Of a stretch of DNA of 64,000 nt, positions 41,974-51,524 are shown in pieces. The notes beneath the pieces were generated by a model that had not been told where the DNA came from, searched no databases, and was given only the letters and a program-made list of their open reading frames with translations. A program made the translations under genes and the position numbers. The stretch's first letter is position 1. The number at the start of each line of letters is the position of its first letter. Origin of the DNA: CAZBEL01 sp964628055 (lineage in GTDB: Bacteria; Fidelibacterota; Marinisomatia; Marinisomatales; TCS56); assembly GCA_964628055.1 (NCBI GenBank), contig CAZVNL010000010.1:4388-68387 (forward strand). Reading direction: 5' to 3'.

Positions 41974-44900
41974 CGGTAAAGTTGATATAGTTTTCGTAAC
42001 GCTGGTTGGAGATGTAATTGGCGGTAAGGTTCAGGGAGAGGTTTTCTCCCAAGAGAATATGGCTACTAAGCAGGCCCCGGAAGGAACGACCCCGGGGCAA
42101 CCCCTGGAGCGCTTCGGGAGGAATGGTGGGCACCGTGCTGAAAGTGTGGTTCCATTGAAGCCGCGCCTGGAACCGACCCTGTGCTCCTAAAAAGTAGATG
42201 GCCTCCACCTTCATCCCCCGGGAATAGGTGGTAAAAGCCCGTTCCTGATGTTGTCCTCGATCATAGCCTCCCTCTAATACGAAATCGATCAACCATTCTG
42301 TTCCTGGCCGCCACTTGGCCCCACTCTCTAACCACCACCCTCGCACTTCCCGATTACGCAAAGCCGAAAATCCCGATTGGACCTGTTGACGATGCAACGT
42401 CAGTAGTCCATGTGCCAGGTTCCGGGTGGTAAGGGACTCTTGTCCGTCTAACCCTACCTCCCAAGCTTCCCGCAACTCATGGGCCCGGGGATCCAGCCCG
42501 CTCAAGTCGCGCTCTTGCTGCCACCACAGGCGATAAAGACGATTACTCCGCTGGGGGTGGAGGTCTAATTCTTGTCGAAGCTGCCACCGGGAGCGCACGA
42601 CCAAGGTATCCTCCAAGTCGCCGCTCGTCAGGTGCGATAGGTCCAGACGGGAGCCCTGGTAGTTCACATGCCATTCCGAGCGGATGGACACCGGGAGGGG
42701 CTTGGAACGGCGATCCAGGTTGAGTTCCAACCGTTGGGTCCCCTCCAGGGCGGTGACGGGCGCCCGGTCACCAGTGAGAATGGTAAAAGCAATGTAAGCG
42801 CCATTCTCGTCATAGATATACTCGTTAAACTGGGGATCGTAGCGATAGGAACCCAGCCCGGGACCTATGGAATCATAAACCGTCGCCCGGGACTCTACAT
42901 AACTCTTTTCTAATTTCGTGTTCAGATCCCAACGAAAAAAACCGGCGGGGCTGCGATAAAGAGAATGAAGCCTGGCCAACTGAAAATCAATATTCCCCTG
43001 ATCTCGGGCTAAGGGATGGGCGGTGTACGTCTTGATTCGTTTCTGCACCTGGATATCTTCGGTCCAACCCTTGTAGCCCCGGAGCGTAAACAACCATTCG
43101 CCGAAAAAACCGTCACTCACCGTGGTAAGAGTTGACTGAGAAGAGTCCCGGGGAGCCTTGTCAATACGCTGCCCCAAGCCTAACGAAGACCGGATTTGTC
43201 GGCCCTCGGTTTTCAACCCCACCGTCCAATGGTCGAAGCGATGATGGGACTCCTGGAATTCACCCCGGTAGCTCACGAACGGTCGTACCGGCCAGGGGCT
43301 CATTTCCAACCGAAATCGGGACTGGGTAAAATCCTGCTCCTGGGAGCGCACCCGGCTGTAGAAGGACTCCATAACCGGCAACCAGCGCTGCCGGGCTTGG
43401 AGCTCACTTTGAAAACGCTGGATGAGATTCGAGCCTAAATAGTAACGGGAGTAAGACAAGCCCAGATTGTCATTCGCCCCCCAACGGAAGGTGCTAGCCA
43501 CCCGTTGGATCTCTTCACTGGTTTGGGGTGTCAAGGTCACATTCCAATCTCGCTGGAAGTTGATGGCGTGATCCCGCTGCAAAGGGTGAAAACGACGGTT
43601 TCGTTTCCAATCCCTGAGGGAATAATCCCAGAAGATGTTTCCTGGTAAGGGTATCTTTTCCCCTTTGAGTTCCCACTCGTAAGCGATTCCCTGGTTATCA
43701 CCGTCCTCCCGCGAAGACAGACGGTTTTGATCATAATCCGAGAGGGCAATTTCTAAGTTCAAATCCATTCCGGAACGCAAGGAGTATGACCCTAATAGTT
43801 GGAGTAATTGTTCACCCTGGGGACGGGGAAGATTCACCTGGGGACTGTAAAGGTCCAGGAAGCCAAACCGGTTCTCGGGAGGAACATACTCGTAATACAA
43901 CTTACCTTGAGTAGAAACCCGTCGAGTGTAGCTCCCGTTGAGGGGAGCGTTAGTAAAAATAACTCGGTAGTGGTCCTGGTCGTAGTTCTGTTGAGGATCG
44001 TAAACCAAAACACTGTCGAGATAAACGTAATCTCCGGTGGAATCCATTTGAACGCCCGAAACGAGGGCCTCTCCGTCTCCGGCCTTCCGTAAAACCTCCA
44101 GGGACCCTTCCGGTAAGCCCAATCCCTCAAGGGAGGTGTTATCGTACTCCCGGAGCCAGGAGAGGCCTAAGCCACCCTTTTCCCCGTAGTTCCGGGCCAG
44201 TGTGAATCCCAAAACGTTGCGGTGAAAACGGAAATCCGAATATTGGAACTCCACGTAAATATCGGTGTCGGAATGGATCAGCCGCCGGGCGGTGAAGGTG
44301 AGTTCAGCGGTGGCGTAGTCAATAATATAGTCGTGGTTTTCACCGCGAACCTGGGGTTCCCCGTCCAACCAGATGCGCTCCGAGCCAGCCAAAACCACGA
44401 TATCGCGACTCCCTTCCGTGGATTGGAGGAAATAGGGCCCCTGTTTCCCTTCCACACCCTTGAATTCCATCTGGTTCAGCTTGCCTTTCGACCCGGCATA
44501 AAGCGCCGTTCCTTCCCAGTCGTTATATTTAAAGGTATTCTTTAATCCTACGAGTCTTCTGTCTATATTCATGTATTTACCACGCCGGTAATTAATCTCC
44601 ACGTCTCCCGCTGTAATGTCCCAATAGGGATGGTCAACGCGTAAATAGACTTTATCGATCTCCTCCAGTGTTTGGGTGTTTCCTTCGGGCTGGAGGGGAA
44701 AGCTCTGATCAGAAAGAACCCCACTTACCTGTAAGTCCGGGCCAAGCTTACCCTGGAGTTGTAGATTTAAGCCACCGCTGAGGTCCGTGCCGCCTAAAGG
44801 AGACAGCTCAATGGATCGGAACACCGTACCGGTGGTGAACAGGTCCTGATTACCATACGGTTCAGGCGCGGGCGATATCAATTGGGCTGACAACTGGTCC

Positions 44901-45247
44901 GACGGGGTTTGTAACAATGAGTCTAAATAGGGAAGTTGTTTAAACCGGGGACCAATTTGCCGGGGAAAGGGTTGGGGTAAATAATCATAGGTGGCGATGA
45001 AACGTCTGCCTTCACCGGGGAAGTTTGACAGAACGACGGAGCCGGTCATGGGATCGATGCTCTCCGGTTCGAAAGGGGCGCCTTCATAGATCAAGACGAG
45101 GGTAGAATCGAGAATAAAGCCCTGGCGGAGTCGCACTGTATCGCCCGGTGCGCCAGCCAACAAGGTATCCACGGCAAAACTAATTTGGGCCTGGAGCGAA
45201 CAACCAAGGAACGCCAGGACGCCCCAAAAACTATTCCGCAAACGCAA
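41951..45247 (-). CDS. Very large beta-rich outer-membrane protein of unknown function
   Basis: About 1,098 aa. A signal peptide (FWGVLAFLGCSLQAQ) precedes a dense series of alternating beta strands with aromatic-rich barrel-like repeats to the C-terminus (INFTGELRAYF). The region ~265-345 has YNDWEGTALYAGSKGKLN, then AGSERIWLDGEPQVRGEN and YIIDYATAELTFTARR, a motif recurrent in large FCB surface/OM proteins, including SprA-like ones. I do not recognise the whole protein. The start is uncertain: TTG at 45247 or 45241 best fits the signal peptide and the upstream stop at 45231; an ATG at 45310 would overlap the propeller gene by 80 bp. Confidence 0.65.
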   Translation of the reverse strand: MRLRNSFWGVLAFLGCSLQAQISFAVDTLLAGAPGDTVRLRQGFILDSTLVLIYEGAPFEPESIDPMTGSVVLSNFPGEGRRFIATYDYLPQPFPRQIGPRFKQLPYLDSLLQTPSDQLSAQLISPAPEPYGNQDLFTTGTVFRSIELSPLGGTDLSGGLNLQLQGKLGPDLQVSGVLSDQSFPLQPEGNTQTLEEIDKVYLRVDHPYWDITAGDVEINYRRGKYMNIDRRLVGLKNTFKYNDWEGTALYAGSKGKLNQMEFKGVEGKQGPYFLQSTEGSRDIVVLAGSERIWLDGEPQVRGENHDYIIDYATAELTFTARRLIHSDTDIYVEFQYSDFRFHRNVLGFTLARNYGEKGGLGLSWLREYDNTSLEGLGLPEGSLEVLRKAGDGEALVSGVQMDSTGDYVYLDSVLVYDPQQNYDQDHYRVIFTNAPLNGSYTRRVSTQGKLYYEYVPPENRFGFLDLYSPQVNLPRPQGEQLLQLLGSYSLRSGMDLNLEIALSDYDQNRLSSREDGDNQGIAYEWELKGEKIPLPGNIFWDYSLRDWKRNRRFHPLQRDHAINFQRDWNVTLTPQTSEEIQRVASTFRWGANDNLGLSYSRYYLGSNLIQRFQSELQARQRWLPVMESFYSRVRSQEQDFTQSRFRLEMSPWPVRPFVSYRGEFQESHHRFDHWTVGLKTEGRQIRSSLGLGQRIDKAPRDSSQSTLTTVSDGFFGEWLFTLRGYKGWTEDIQVQKRIKTYTAHPLARDQGNIDFQLARLHSLYRSPAGFFRWDLNTKLEKSYVESRATVYDSIGPGLGSYRYDPQFNEYIYDENGAYIAFTILTGDRAPVTALEGTQRLELNLDRRSKPLPVSIRSEWHVNYQGSRLDLSHLTSGDLEDTLVVRSRWQLRQELDLHPQRSNRLYRLWWQQERDLSGLDPRAHELREAWEVGLDGQESLTTRNLAHGLLTLHRQQVQSGFSALRNREVRGWWLESGAKWRPGTEWLIDFVLEGGYDRGQHQERAFTTYSRGMKVEAIYFLGAQGRFQARLQWNHTFSTVPTIPPEALQGLPRGRSFRGLLSSHILLGENLSLNLTANYISNQRYENYINFTGELRAYF

Positions 45248-46088
45248 GACGAAAGACGAGGATGTTCTGGGAAGTAAGTACGAAAAGGCGGTCCTGTAAC
45301 CGGGCAACATCCTGAATGGAAAGGCTCTCCAACGGCAATCGGAAAGTCTCCCGGGTGGTCCGGTTAAGAACTTCTCCAGTCCCCGTTTCATTGAGGAGTA
45401 CCAGGCTGTTCTGATAGGCCAGAATAAACCGCACGTCCGGTAGGTCGGAACGCCAGCGCCGTTTCAACCGTCCTAACCGGTTGTAGACCAATATTTCACT
45501 GGTGCAAGGATAGAGCAGAGCCACGTCATCATTGGACAACACCGTCAATTCCTGGAGACAATGTTGTTGAACCGGTTCCTGGTTCAAATCCAAGAACGGT
45601 AGGGATTCAAAGCCTAGGGGTGCGCGCTTCCACAAGTAGCGGTTGAGCGAAGAATAGATGTACAGATTACTCCAGGAGTCAGCCACGATTTTTTCCGGAT
45701 AAAAAGGTTGTGGCAACTCTTCTAACTGAATCGTTTCGTCGCCCAGATAATTAAGTCGCAGGTCATAGCGCAGCAGTTTATTCTCCATACGATCCACCAC
45801 CACCACTTCCAGTTCGGAGACGGCCACGTCCACCGGATCGAACATCGCTTCTGGGGAGCGACCAAAACCACCGGAGAGGATCGCTTTCCCCTCCGGTGGT
45901 AACAGGGCAATTTGACGGGAGCCGCGGTCCAGGAGAAAAAGCAAGGGACCCGGGGCCACCGTAATATCCGTGGGAGTAAACGCCCGGCTGGCGAACAGAT
46001 CGGGAAAAGGCAACTCCCGTTCCGGGTAAACGGTCAGCTCGGCCGATAGGAAGGCTAGAAACAGGAGAAAAATACCAAGGCCTCGCAT
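45231..46088 (-). CDS. Exported NHL-type six-bladed beta-propeller protein
   Basis: A 285-aa protein with signal peptide (GLGIFLLFLAFLSAELT) and repeated propeller blades: PTDITVAPGPLLFLLDRGSRQIALLP, DPVDVAVSELEVVVVDRMENKLLRYD and later LVLLNETGTGEVLN. The D-x-A-V-x-x-x-E-V-V-V-V-D-R-x-x-N-x-L-x-x-Y pattern is typical of NHL repeats. The role is probably a binding scaffold near the outer membrane, since the next two genes encode outer-membrane proteins. The ATG at 46088 starts 11 bp after the lgt stop; an in-frame TTG at 46103 is less likely. Confidence 0.72.
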   Translation of the reverse strand: MRGLGIFLLFLAFLSAELTVYPERELPFPDLFASRAFTPTDITVAPGPLLFLLDRGSRQIALLPPEGKAILSGGFGRSPEAMFDPVDVAVSELEVVVVDRMENKLLRYDLRLNYLGDETIQLEELPQPFYPEKIVADSWSNLYIYSSLNRYLWKRAPLGFESLPFLDLNQEPVQQHCLQELTVLSNDDVALLYPCTSEILVYNRLGRLKRRWRSDLPDVRFILAYQNSLVLLNETGTGEVLNRTTRETFRLPLESLSIQDVARLQDRLFVLTSQNILVFRLAFAE

Positions 46089-46099
46089 GGGGACGAGGG

Positions 46100-46918
46100 T
46101 CAAGAACTGGCGGTGGAGGCAGTTGATTTTACCGGATGGCGTAAGAAATAAGCTCCCATGGCAACCATCACAATGGAAAGCAACTGGGCGCCGGTGAGAT
46201 TAAACAGGTAACGCGTATTGGTACGGATGAATTCGATGAAGAACCGTTCCAGGCCAGCCAGGATTAGGTAAGTGAAGAAAAGACTGCCCGTGTGTTGAAT
46301 GTGTAACCGTTTTTTCCAGAGATAGGCGAAAATACCCAGCCCCATGATGGTTTCGTATACCTGGGTCGGGTGCACAGTGAGGAGGCCGGATTCAAAACCG
46401 TTAAGGTCAATCCAGGGGTAATAATACTGAAACACGCGCACCGTGGAAGGGGGCGAGCCATTTTCGAAACTCACCGCCCACGGAAGATGGGTAGGTATCC
46501 CGTAGTCATCGCCTACCAGGAAACAGCCTACGCGACCGATGGCGTACCCTAAAATCAGTAAGGGCGCGACGATATCGGCAAACACGATCCAGGGCAATTT
46601 GTGGCGTCGCAGTACGAGCGTGACGCCCAGCATCCCCCCTAAAAGGCCCCCTAAAAAAACCAACCCCCTACCGCTGAAGATCATCCCCATCGGATCGGCC
46701 AATACCCGGTCAAAATTCTCGATTAAATAGTACAGCTTGGAACCCAGGATGCCCCCCACGGCCCCGGCAAAAATGATATCGGAGGCCACCTGGGGCTGGT
46801 ACCCCAGCCGTTTCATCTCCTGGCTAAGGAGATAATAACAGGTGTAAAAGGCCACTACCAGCATAAACCCAAAGGAATAGATAGTAATGGGGCCGAACTT
46901 GGCGATAACGGGCCACAT
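46100..46918 (-). CDS. lgt: Prolipoprotein diacylglyceryl transferase
   Basis: A 272-aa, seven-helix membrane enzyme. It has the conserved motifs FGPITIYSFGFMLV at the N-terminus, GGILGSKLYYLIENF, GRGLVFLGGLLGG, the Lgt signature region GYAIGRVGCFLVGDDYGIPT, and HPTQVYETIMGLG with a catalytic His. It attaches diacylglycerol to the lipobox Cys of prolipoproteins, several of which occur in this window. The true start is the ATG at 46918, which overlaps the upstream stop; the longer frame to 47086 runs into the previous gene. Confidence 0.92.
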   Translation of the reverse strand: MWPVIAKFGPITIYSFGFMLVVAFYTCYYLLSQEMKRLGYQPQVASDIIFAGAVGGILGSKLYYLIENFDRVLADPMGMIFSGRGLVFLGGLLGGMLGVTLVLRRHKLPWIVFADIVAPLLILGYAIGRVGCFLVGDDYGIPTHLPWAVSFENGSPPSTVRVFQYYYPWIDLNGFESGLLTVHPTQVYETIMGLGIFAYLWKKRLHIQHTGSLFFTYLILAGLERFFIEFIRTNTRYLFNLTGAQLLSIVMVAMGAYFLRHPVKSTASTASS

Positions 46919-47730
46919 TAGACGGGAACTCCACAGCCTGAGCAAAACTTGGCACCGGGGACCAATTTTTCCCCACAAGACTGGCAGACTGCACCGGCTG
47001 GTTTCTCCCCCTTGGTTTGCCGGGAGCGGTAGAATAAAACACCGATCACCAGCGCCAAACCACCCAGGACGGCCAATGGTTGCCACAAGGGCAGGCGATG
47101 GCGTACCGGACCTTCCGTGGCGGTGGCAGGGGTACTAGCCATGCGATGAGCCAGGCTGGCCATGGTGGTCAGTCCCGATGGGTTCTCGTAAGTAAAGGAA
47201 ATGATCTTGCCTTCCCCGGCAACTAACTCAGGAAGATACTTCTGGTAAAAAAGAACCCCATGTTCATCCTCCCCACTCCTGAGATCCGTCTCCGACCAAA
47301 CAAAATTTTTCGACTCTTCTGGTCTCTGAACCAAGAGGTAGATGTTTTTCAAATCCTGGTCGGTTTTAAATGTGAAATTCACGGCTCGTGGCCCGGCCGT
47401 ATCGAAGGGAGAATAAAATAAAACCGCCCGGAAGAACTGACGCTTTATCGGGAAATAGACCCAATACTCGCCATCCTGTTCAACCGCGGAATACACCTGG
47501 AAATTGGTTTCATTCCCCCGATCCCCGGTCACGAAAAAGATGGAGTCGGTGTTGGTGGGAACCGCTAAACCCAACTTTACAGGGAGATCAATAGGGTCAA
47601 CCGACCCGCTCAATTCCACCATGACACTGGAGGAATAGTACTCGGGATAAATGACGAGGGTAAAGTCCTTGAAATTGGTTGCCCCTGCCAGCCCCAGAAC
47701 TATAAAATAGAGCGAGATTACTTGGCGCAT
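46918..47730 (-). CDS. Exported membrane protein with C-terminal zinc ribbon
   Basis: A 270-aa protein: N-terminal signal (VISLYFIVLGLAG), an extracytoplasmic beta-rich domain (~20-180), a single span (~218-238, PLAVLGGLALVIGVLFY), and a C-terminal cytoplasmic zinc ribbon with two Cys pairs, CQSCGEKLVPGAKFCSGCG. The layout suggests a periplasmic sensor or structural domain linked to a cytoplasmic zinc-binding module. No family is recognised. It overlaps lgt by one base in the TAATG style. Confidence 0.7.
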   Translation of the reverse strand: MRQVISLYFIVLGLAGATNFKDFTLVIYPEYYSSSVMVELSGSVDPIDLPVKLGLAVPTNTDSIFFVTGDRGNETNFQVYSAVEQDGEYWVYFPIKRQFFRAVLFYSPFDTAGPRAVNFTFKTDQDLKNIYLLVQRPEESKNFVWSETDLRSGEDEHGVLFYQKYLPELVAGEGKIISFTYENPSGLTTMASLAHRMASTPATATEGPVRHRLPLWQPLAVLGGLALVIGVLFYRSRQTKGEKPAGAVCQSCGEKLVPGAKFCSGCGVPV

Positions 47731-47798
47731 TACTATGGCTCCAATCTTGTTTTTAAAGGTTCAGAAATTAAACAGTTTTTTGGTTAGACTCGGTATCT

Positions 47799-48533
47799 TT
47801 ATGAAAGTTTCACGCTTTGTGTGGTTAGGGTTACCACCACGATGAGATTGTACACGGTATGACTGTAGGCCGTGACGCCGAATCCCCGCCAGATGTAGAT
47901 CAATCCCAATAAAATGCCCGCCGCAAGACGCAGGAAAAAGAGATCCCAGGCGGGAAGGTCCCCGTAATTCCCCACAAAGTGAAAGAGAGAAAACAGAACG
48001 GCGGCCCCAATAATCGCTCCCATCTGACGTGAAATCTTTTTCCACTTAAACAGAAGTTGCAATACCCACACAAGAAGGGAAATAAGCAAAACCCGGAAAA
48101 CGAATTCTTCGTACAGACCGGCCCCGATGGAGAGAATGACCTGCTGTACCAAACCCCTGGGAATGGGGGCCATTAAAAAGGATTGTAAATAACCGATAAT
48201 AAGGTAAAGGGCCAACCCCAGGATAATGCTCTCTAAGAGCATGTAGACTAAAAAATCGCCGCGAATGGTCATTTCTTGAAACCGGCGGCGCTGGTGGATA
48301 TAAGTGAAGATGAATCCCAGGGAAATCACCACGCTGAAACCGTAGAAACCGTACAATCCAAACACGTTCATAATATGCCGCATTAATACGTCGGCGCCGT
48401 TGCGCAAAGTAAAAAGCTCATGCCGGGAAATGGTGAGAATACCGATTTCATAGAGAATAAACAGTGGTAGGGTTAGGACAAAACTGTACAGAGGCGTGTG
48501 GGTTTGACGGTAATAAGCAAACTTGGCGCTCAT
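47799..48533 (-). CDS. CPBP-family intramembrane glutamic endopeptidase (Abi/CAAX-like)
   Basis: A 244-aa membrane protein with about seven spans. It has the CPBP signature E-E-x3-R in GAGLYEEFVFRVLLIS, the second F-x3-H motif VLFSLFHFVG, and SHTVYNLIVV near the C-terminus. Such proteases act on prenylated or signal peptides in the membrane and include bacteriocin-immunity and Abi-type proteins; the substrate here is unknown. It follows lepA on the same strand after 9 bp. Confidence 0.85.
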   Translation of the reverse strand: MSAKFAYYRQTHTPLYSFVLTLPLFILYEIGILTISRHELFTLRNGADVLMRHIMNVFGLYGFYGFSVVISLGFIFTYIHQRRRFQEMTIRGDFLVYMLLESIILGLALYLIIGYLQSFLMAPIPRGLVQQVILSIGAGLYEEFVFRVLLISLLVWVLQLLFKWKKISRQMGAIIGAAVLFSLFHFVGNYGDLPAWDLFFLRLAAGILLGLIYIWRGFGVTAYSHTVYNLIVVVTLTTQSVKLS

Positions 48534-48542
48534 GGAGGCGTC

Positions 48543-50351
48543 CTAACTACGTTCCTTCTCAATCTGTAAAACGGCCAACAGGGCTTCCTGGGGTATTTCC
48601 ACCTTGCCAATGAGTTTCATCCGCTTCTTCCCCTCTTTTTGCCGTTCCCAAAGCTTCCGTTTCCGGGTGATATCGCCCCCATAGCATTTGGCCGTGACGT
48701 TCTTTTTCAGGGCTCTAACCGTGGCGCGGGCAATGACGCGCGTCCCCAGGGCGGCCTGGATCGGCACATCAAACATCTGCCGGGGAATTAATTCCTTCAG
48801 CTTGGCGCACATTGCCATACCCCGGTGATAAGCCTCCTCCTGGTGCACGATTAAGCTCAGGGCATCCACCGGTTCCCCGTTGATGAGGATGTCCAGCTTC
48901 TTCAAGTTTCCAGGACGAAAATCCGCCAGGGAGTAATCAAAAGAAGCGTACCCCCGGGTAGTGGATTTCAGCTTGTCGTAGAAATCGAAGATTACTTCCC
49001 CTAGGGGCAAATCATAGTGCAGTTGCACTTTCTCACTGGTGAGATAATTGGTATTGCGGTAAATCCCCCGCTTGGACTGGCATAACTTCATGATCCGGCC
49101 GATGAATTCCTTGGGGGTAATGACCTCGGCCTGGATATAGGGCTCGTGGATCTCCTGGATCTCGCCGGAGGGCGGCATGCGCGCCGGCGTATCCACTTCC
49201 AGGCGGGTTCCATCCTTCTTCACCACCTGGTAGCGGACGTTGGGAGTAGTCGTCACTAATCCTAAGCCGAACTCCCGCTCTAAACGTTCCTGAATGATTT
49301 CCAGGTGCAACAGTCCCAAAAAGCCGCACCGAAACCCGAAACCTAAGGCTTCGCTGGTTTCGGGCTCATACACCAGGGAAGCGTCATTCAGTTTCAACTT
49401 GTCCAAGGCCACCCGTAACTGGTTATAGTCTTCGGAATCGGCGGGATAAAGGCCAGAGAAGACCATGGGCTTCACGCGCTTATAGCCGGGGAGCGGTTCC
49501 GCGGCTGGTTGTTTATGCTGCGTGATGGTATCCCCGGGATGGATGTGCTCTACGGCGCGAATATTGGCGATAACGTACCCCACCTCTCCCGAGCGTAACT
49601 CCCGGGTGGGAACCATGTCCATGACGAAATGCCCCACTTCCGTTACCTCGTAGGTTTGCTGGTGGGCGAAAAAGCGGATGACTTCCCGAGATTTTAGGAC
49701 GCCGTCGAAGACCCGAATATAGGGAATTGCCCCCCGATATTTATCGTACATAGAGTCGAAAATGAGGGCTCGGAGTGGTTGGTCATCACGATGGGCAGGG
49801 GGCGGTATCCGCTCGATGATGGCCTGGAAAATAGCCCCGATCCCCGTACCCTCTTTGGCGCTGGCCAGGATAATCTCCTCTTCCTCACAGCCTAACAGTT
49901 CCTGAATCTGCCGGGAGACCTCGGGAATCTGGGCGTTAGGCAAATCCACCTTGTTGATGACCGGAATGAGAGTAAGATCGTTTTCTAAGGCCAGGTAGGT
50001 ATTGCTCACGGTTTGTGCTTCCACCCCTTGAGCCGCATCTACTAAAAGCAAGGCCCCTTCGCAGGCCGCCAGGGAACGGGATACCTCATAGGTGAAATCC
50101 ACATGCCCCGGGGTGTCGATGAGGTTCAAAATATAGGTCTCCCCTTCCCCGGTACGATAATGAATCTTAATGGGGTGACTCTTGATGGTGATCCCCCGTT
50201 CCCGTTCCAGGTCCATGTTATCTAACACCTGGTCCACCAGGTCTTTGCGCGACAGGGTGTGGGTTACCTCTAACAAACGGTCGGCCAGGGTGGACTTCCC
50301 GTGGTCGATGTGGGCGATGATACAAAAATTACGGATGTTCCGCTTCGACAT
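48543..50351 (-). CDS. lepA: Elongation factor 4 (LepA)
   Basis: A 602-aa translational GTPase of normal LepA length. G1 is AHIDHGKSTLADRLL, G2 region RGITIKSHP, G3 DTPGHVDFTYEV, G4 VINKVDLP and G5 ASAKEGTG. The LepA-specific C-terminal domain (NVTAKCYGGDITRKRKLWERQKEGKKRMK) is intact. It promotes ribosome back-translocation under stress. The ATG at 50351 starts just after a 179-bp gap from the PEBP gene. Confidence 0.96.
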   Translation of the reverse strand: MSKRNIRNFCIIAHIDHGKSTLADRLLEVTHTLSRKDLVDQVLDNMDLERERGITIKSHPIKIHYRTGEGETYILNLIDTPGHVDFTYEVSRSLAACEGALLLVDAAQGVEAQTVSNTYLALENDLTLIPVINKVDLPNAQIPEVSRQIQELLGCEEEEIILASAKEGTGIGAIFQAIIERIPPPAHRDDQPLRALIFDSMYDKYRGAIPYIRVFDGVLKSREVIRFFAHQQTYEVTEVGHFVMDMVPTRELRSGEVGYVIANIRAVEHIHPGDTITQHKQPAAEPLPGYKRVKPMVFSGLYPADSEDYNQLRVALDKLKLNDASLVYEPETSEALGFGFRCGFLGLLHLEIIQERLEREFGLGLVTTTPNVRYQVVKKDGTRLEVDTPARMPPSGEIQEIHEPYIQAEVITPKEFIGRIMKLCQSKRGIYRNTNYLTSEKVQLHYDLPLGEVIFDFYDKLKSTTRGYASFDYSLADFRPGNLKKLDILINGEPVDALSLIVHQEEAYHRGMAMCAKLKELIPRQMFDVPIQAALGTRVIARATVRALKKNVTAKCYGGDITRKRKLWERQKEGKKRMKLIGKVEIPQEALLAVLQIEKERS

Positions 50352-50530
50352 AGAGGTGAAATTACCACTTTAAAGGGGGGAATAAGAAGCCGTAGAAATA
50401 GAACCGCAACTATCGCTGGCAAGGGGAGCGGCTGACCCGCTTAATACCAGGAAGAGCAAGGTACTCTACAGGGTCACTAAACCAATTGGTCTTCCCAGGC
50501 GCTGGGTTTGATGAACTCAGCGGTGTGGCA

Positions 50531-51079
50531 TTAGCGGGAATAGTAAGCGATGAGGGAAGCCTTGGCCAGGAGGTTATGATTCAGGTAAAAGCCCACCAGG
50601 GAAGGCGTGGCGTTGGTGTCCAGGCCCAGGGATTCCACGCTCAGGGCGTAGACGGTGAAAATGTACGCATGGGGCGGATCGCCTTCGGGAGGACAAGCGC
50701 CGCCGAAACCCACCTGTCCGAAACTGGTAATGCTCTGGACACTCCCTTCCGGGGCCAGCCCGCTTTCCACATTCCCCGCATCCAGTTCCAGGGAGGTCAC
50801 ATCGCTGGGAATATTGAAAATTAGCCAGTGCCACCATCCCGCGCCGGTGGGAGCGTCAGGATCATAAACCGTGACGGCGAAACTCTTGGTCCCTTCTGGT
50901 GCATTTTCCCAAAATAACCGCGGGGAAATGTTCTGCCCGTCACAACCAAAACCAGCGAAAACCTGCTGTTGGGAAAGCTGACCAGCAATGTCGGGGCTCT
51001 TCAAGGTGAAACCCGCGCCATAACTGAAACCCACCAGGATAATCGAACCGGTAACCAATACCCGGAAAATAGTTTTCAT
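50531..51079 (-). CDS. YbhB/YbcL-family PEBP-like protein, exported
   Basis: A 182-aa phosphatidylethanolamine-binding-protein-fold protein with a signal peptide (IFRVLVTGSIILVGFSYGA). Core motifs are FTLKSPDIAGQLS, CDGQNISPRLFWENAPEGTKSFAVTVYDPDAPTGAG-type text, WWHWLIFNIPSD and CPPEGDPPHAYIFTVYAL, the anion-binding pocket residues of the Raf-kinase-inhibitor-like family. The function in bacteria is uncertain. The ATG at 51079 has a near-perfect AAGGAGG site 8 nt upstream, so the longer frame to 51109 is rejected. Confidence 0.9.
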   Translation of the reverse strand: MKTIFRVLVTGSIILVGFSYGAGFTLKSPDIAGQLSQQQVFAGFGCDGQNISPRLFWENAPEGTKSFAVTVYDPDAPTGAGWWHWLIFNIPSDVTSLELDAGNVESGLAPEGSVQSITSFGQVGFGGACPPEGDPPHAYIFTVYALSVESLGLDTNATPSLVGFYLNHNLLAKASLIAYYSR

Positions 51080-51201
51080 AAGACCCTCCTTGCGCTTGAG
51101 AGTGACCAAATTTATTTTAAAATAGTTCCTTTATTATCTAATTGTCAAGGGTGAAGATATGTTTTGAATATTATATCGGATATAACATAAATCATCTATT
51201 A

Positions 51202-51522
51202 ATGAAAACGAAAGATAAGCCGCTTGTTTGGTTGCACGGAGAAGTAAAAACACCGCCATTTACTTCGGCTGCTAGGATTGAAGCAGGATATTGCTGAGAT
51301 TGCTTCAAAGTAGTGAAACACTCTGTATGCCCCATGCGAGGCCAATGCCCAATATTGGTAAAAGATATTACGAATTGAGACTTGTTGATGCAGGAGCTAC
51401 TTGGAGACTGGTCTACCGAGTTGAGCCAGACGCCGTAGTTATCCTCGCAGTATTCAATAAAAAAACAACGAAATCACCTAAAAAAGATTATAGCAGTATG
51501 TAAAAAGACTAAAGGAGTATGA
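51202..51522 (+). pseudogene. Frameshifted RelE/HigB-type (Gp49-like) toxin gene
   Basis: Read with two corrections this is an ordinary ~105-aa RelE/HigB-like toxin: KTKDKPLVWLHGEV at the start, then MPHARPMPNIGKRYYELRLVD and WRLVYRVEPDAVVILAVFNKKTTK-type text and a basic KK-rich end. One base is missing near 51290, where the first frame runs into TGA at 51295. One extra A lies in the A-run at 51480-51485, after which the original frame resumes and stops at TGA 51520-51522, three bases before the antitoxin start. The toxin is likely inactive, unless the changes are assembly errors. Confidence 0.75.
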
Positions 51523-51524
51523 CC

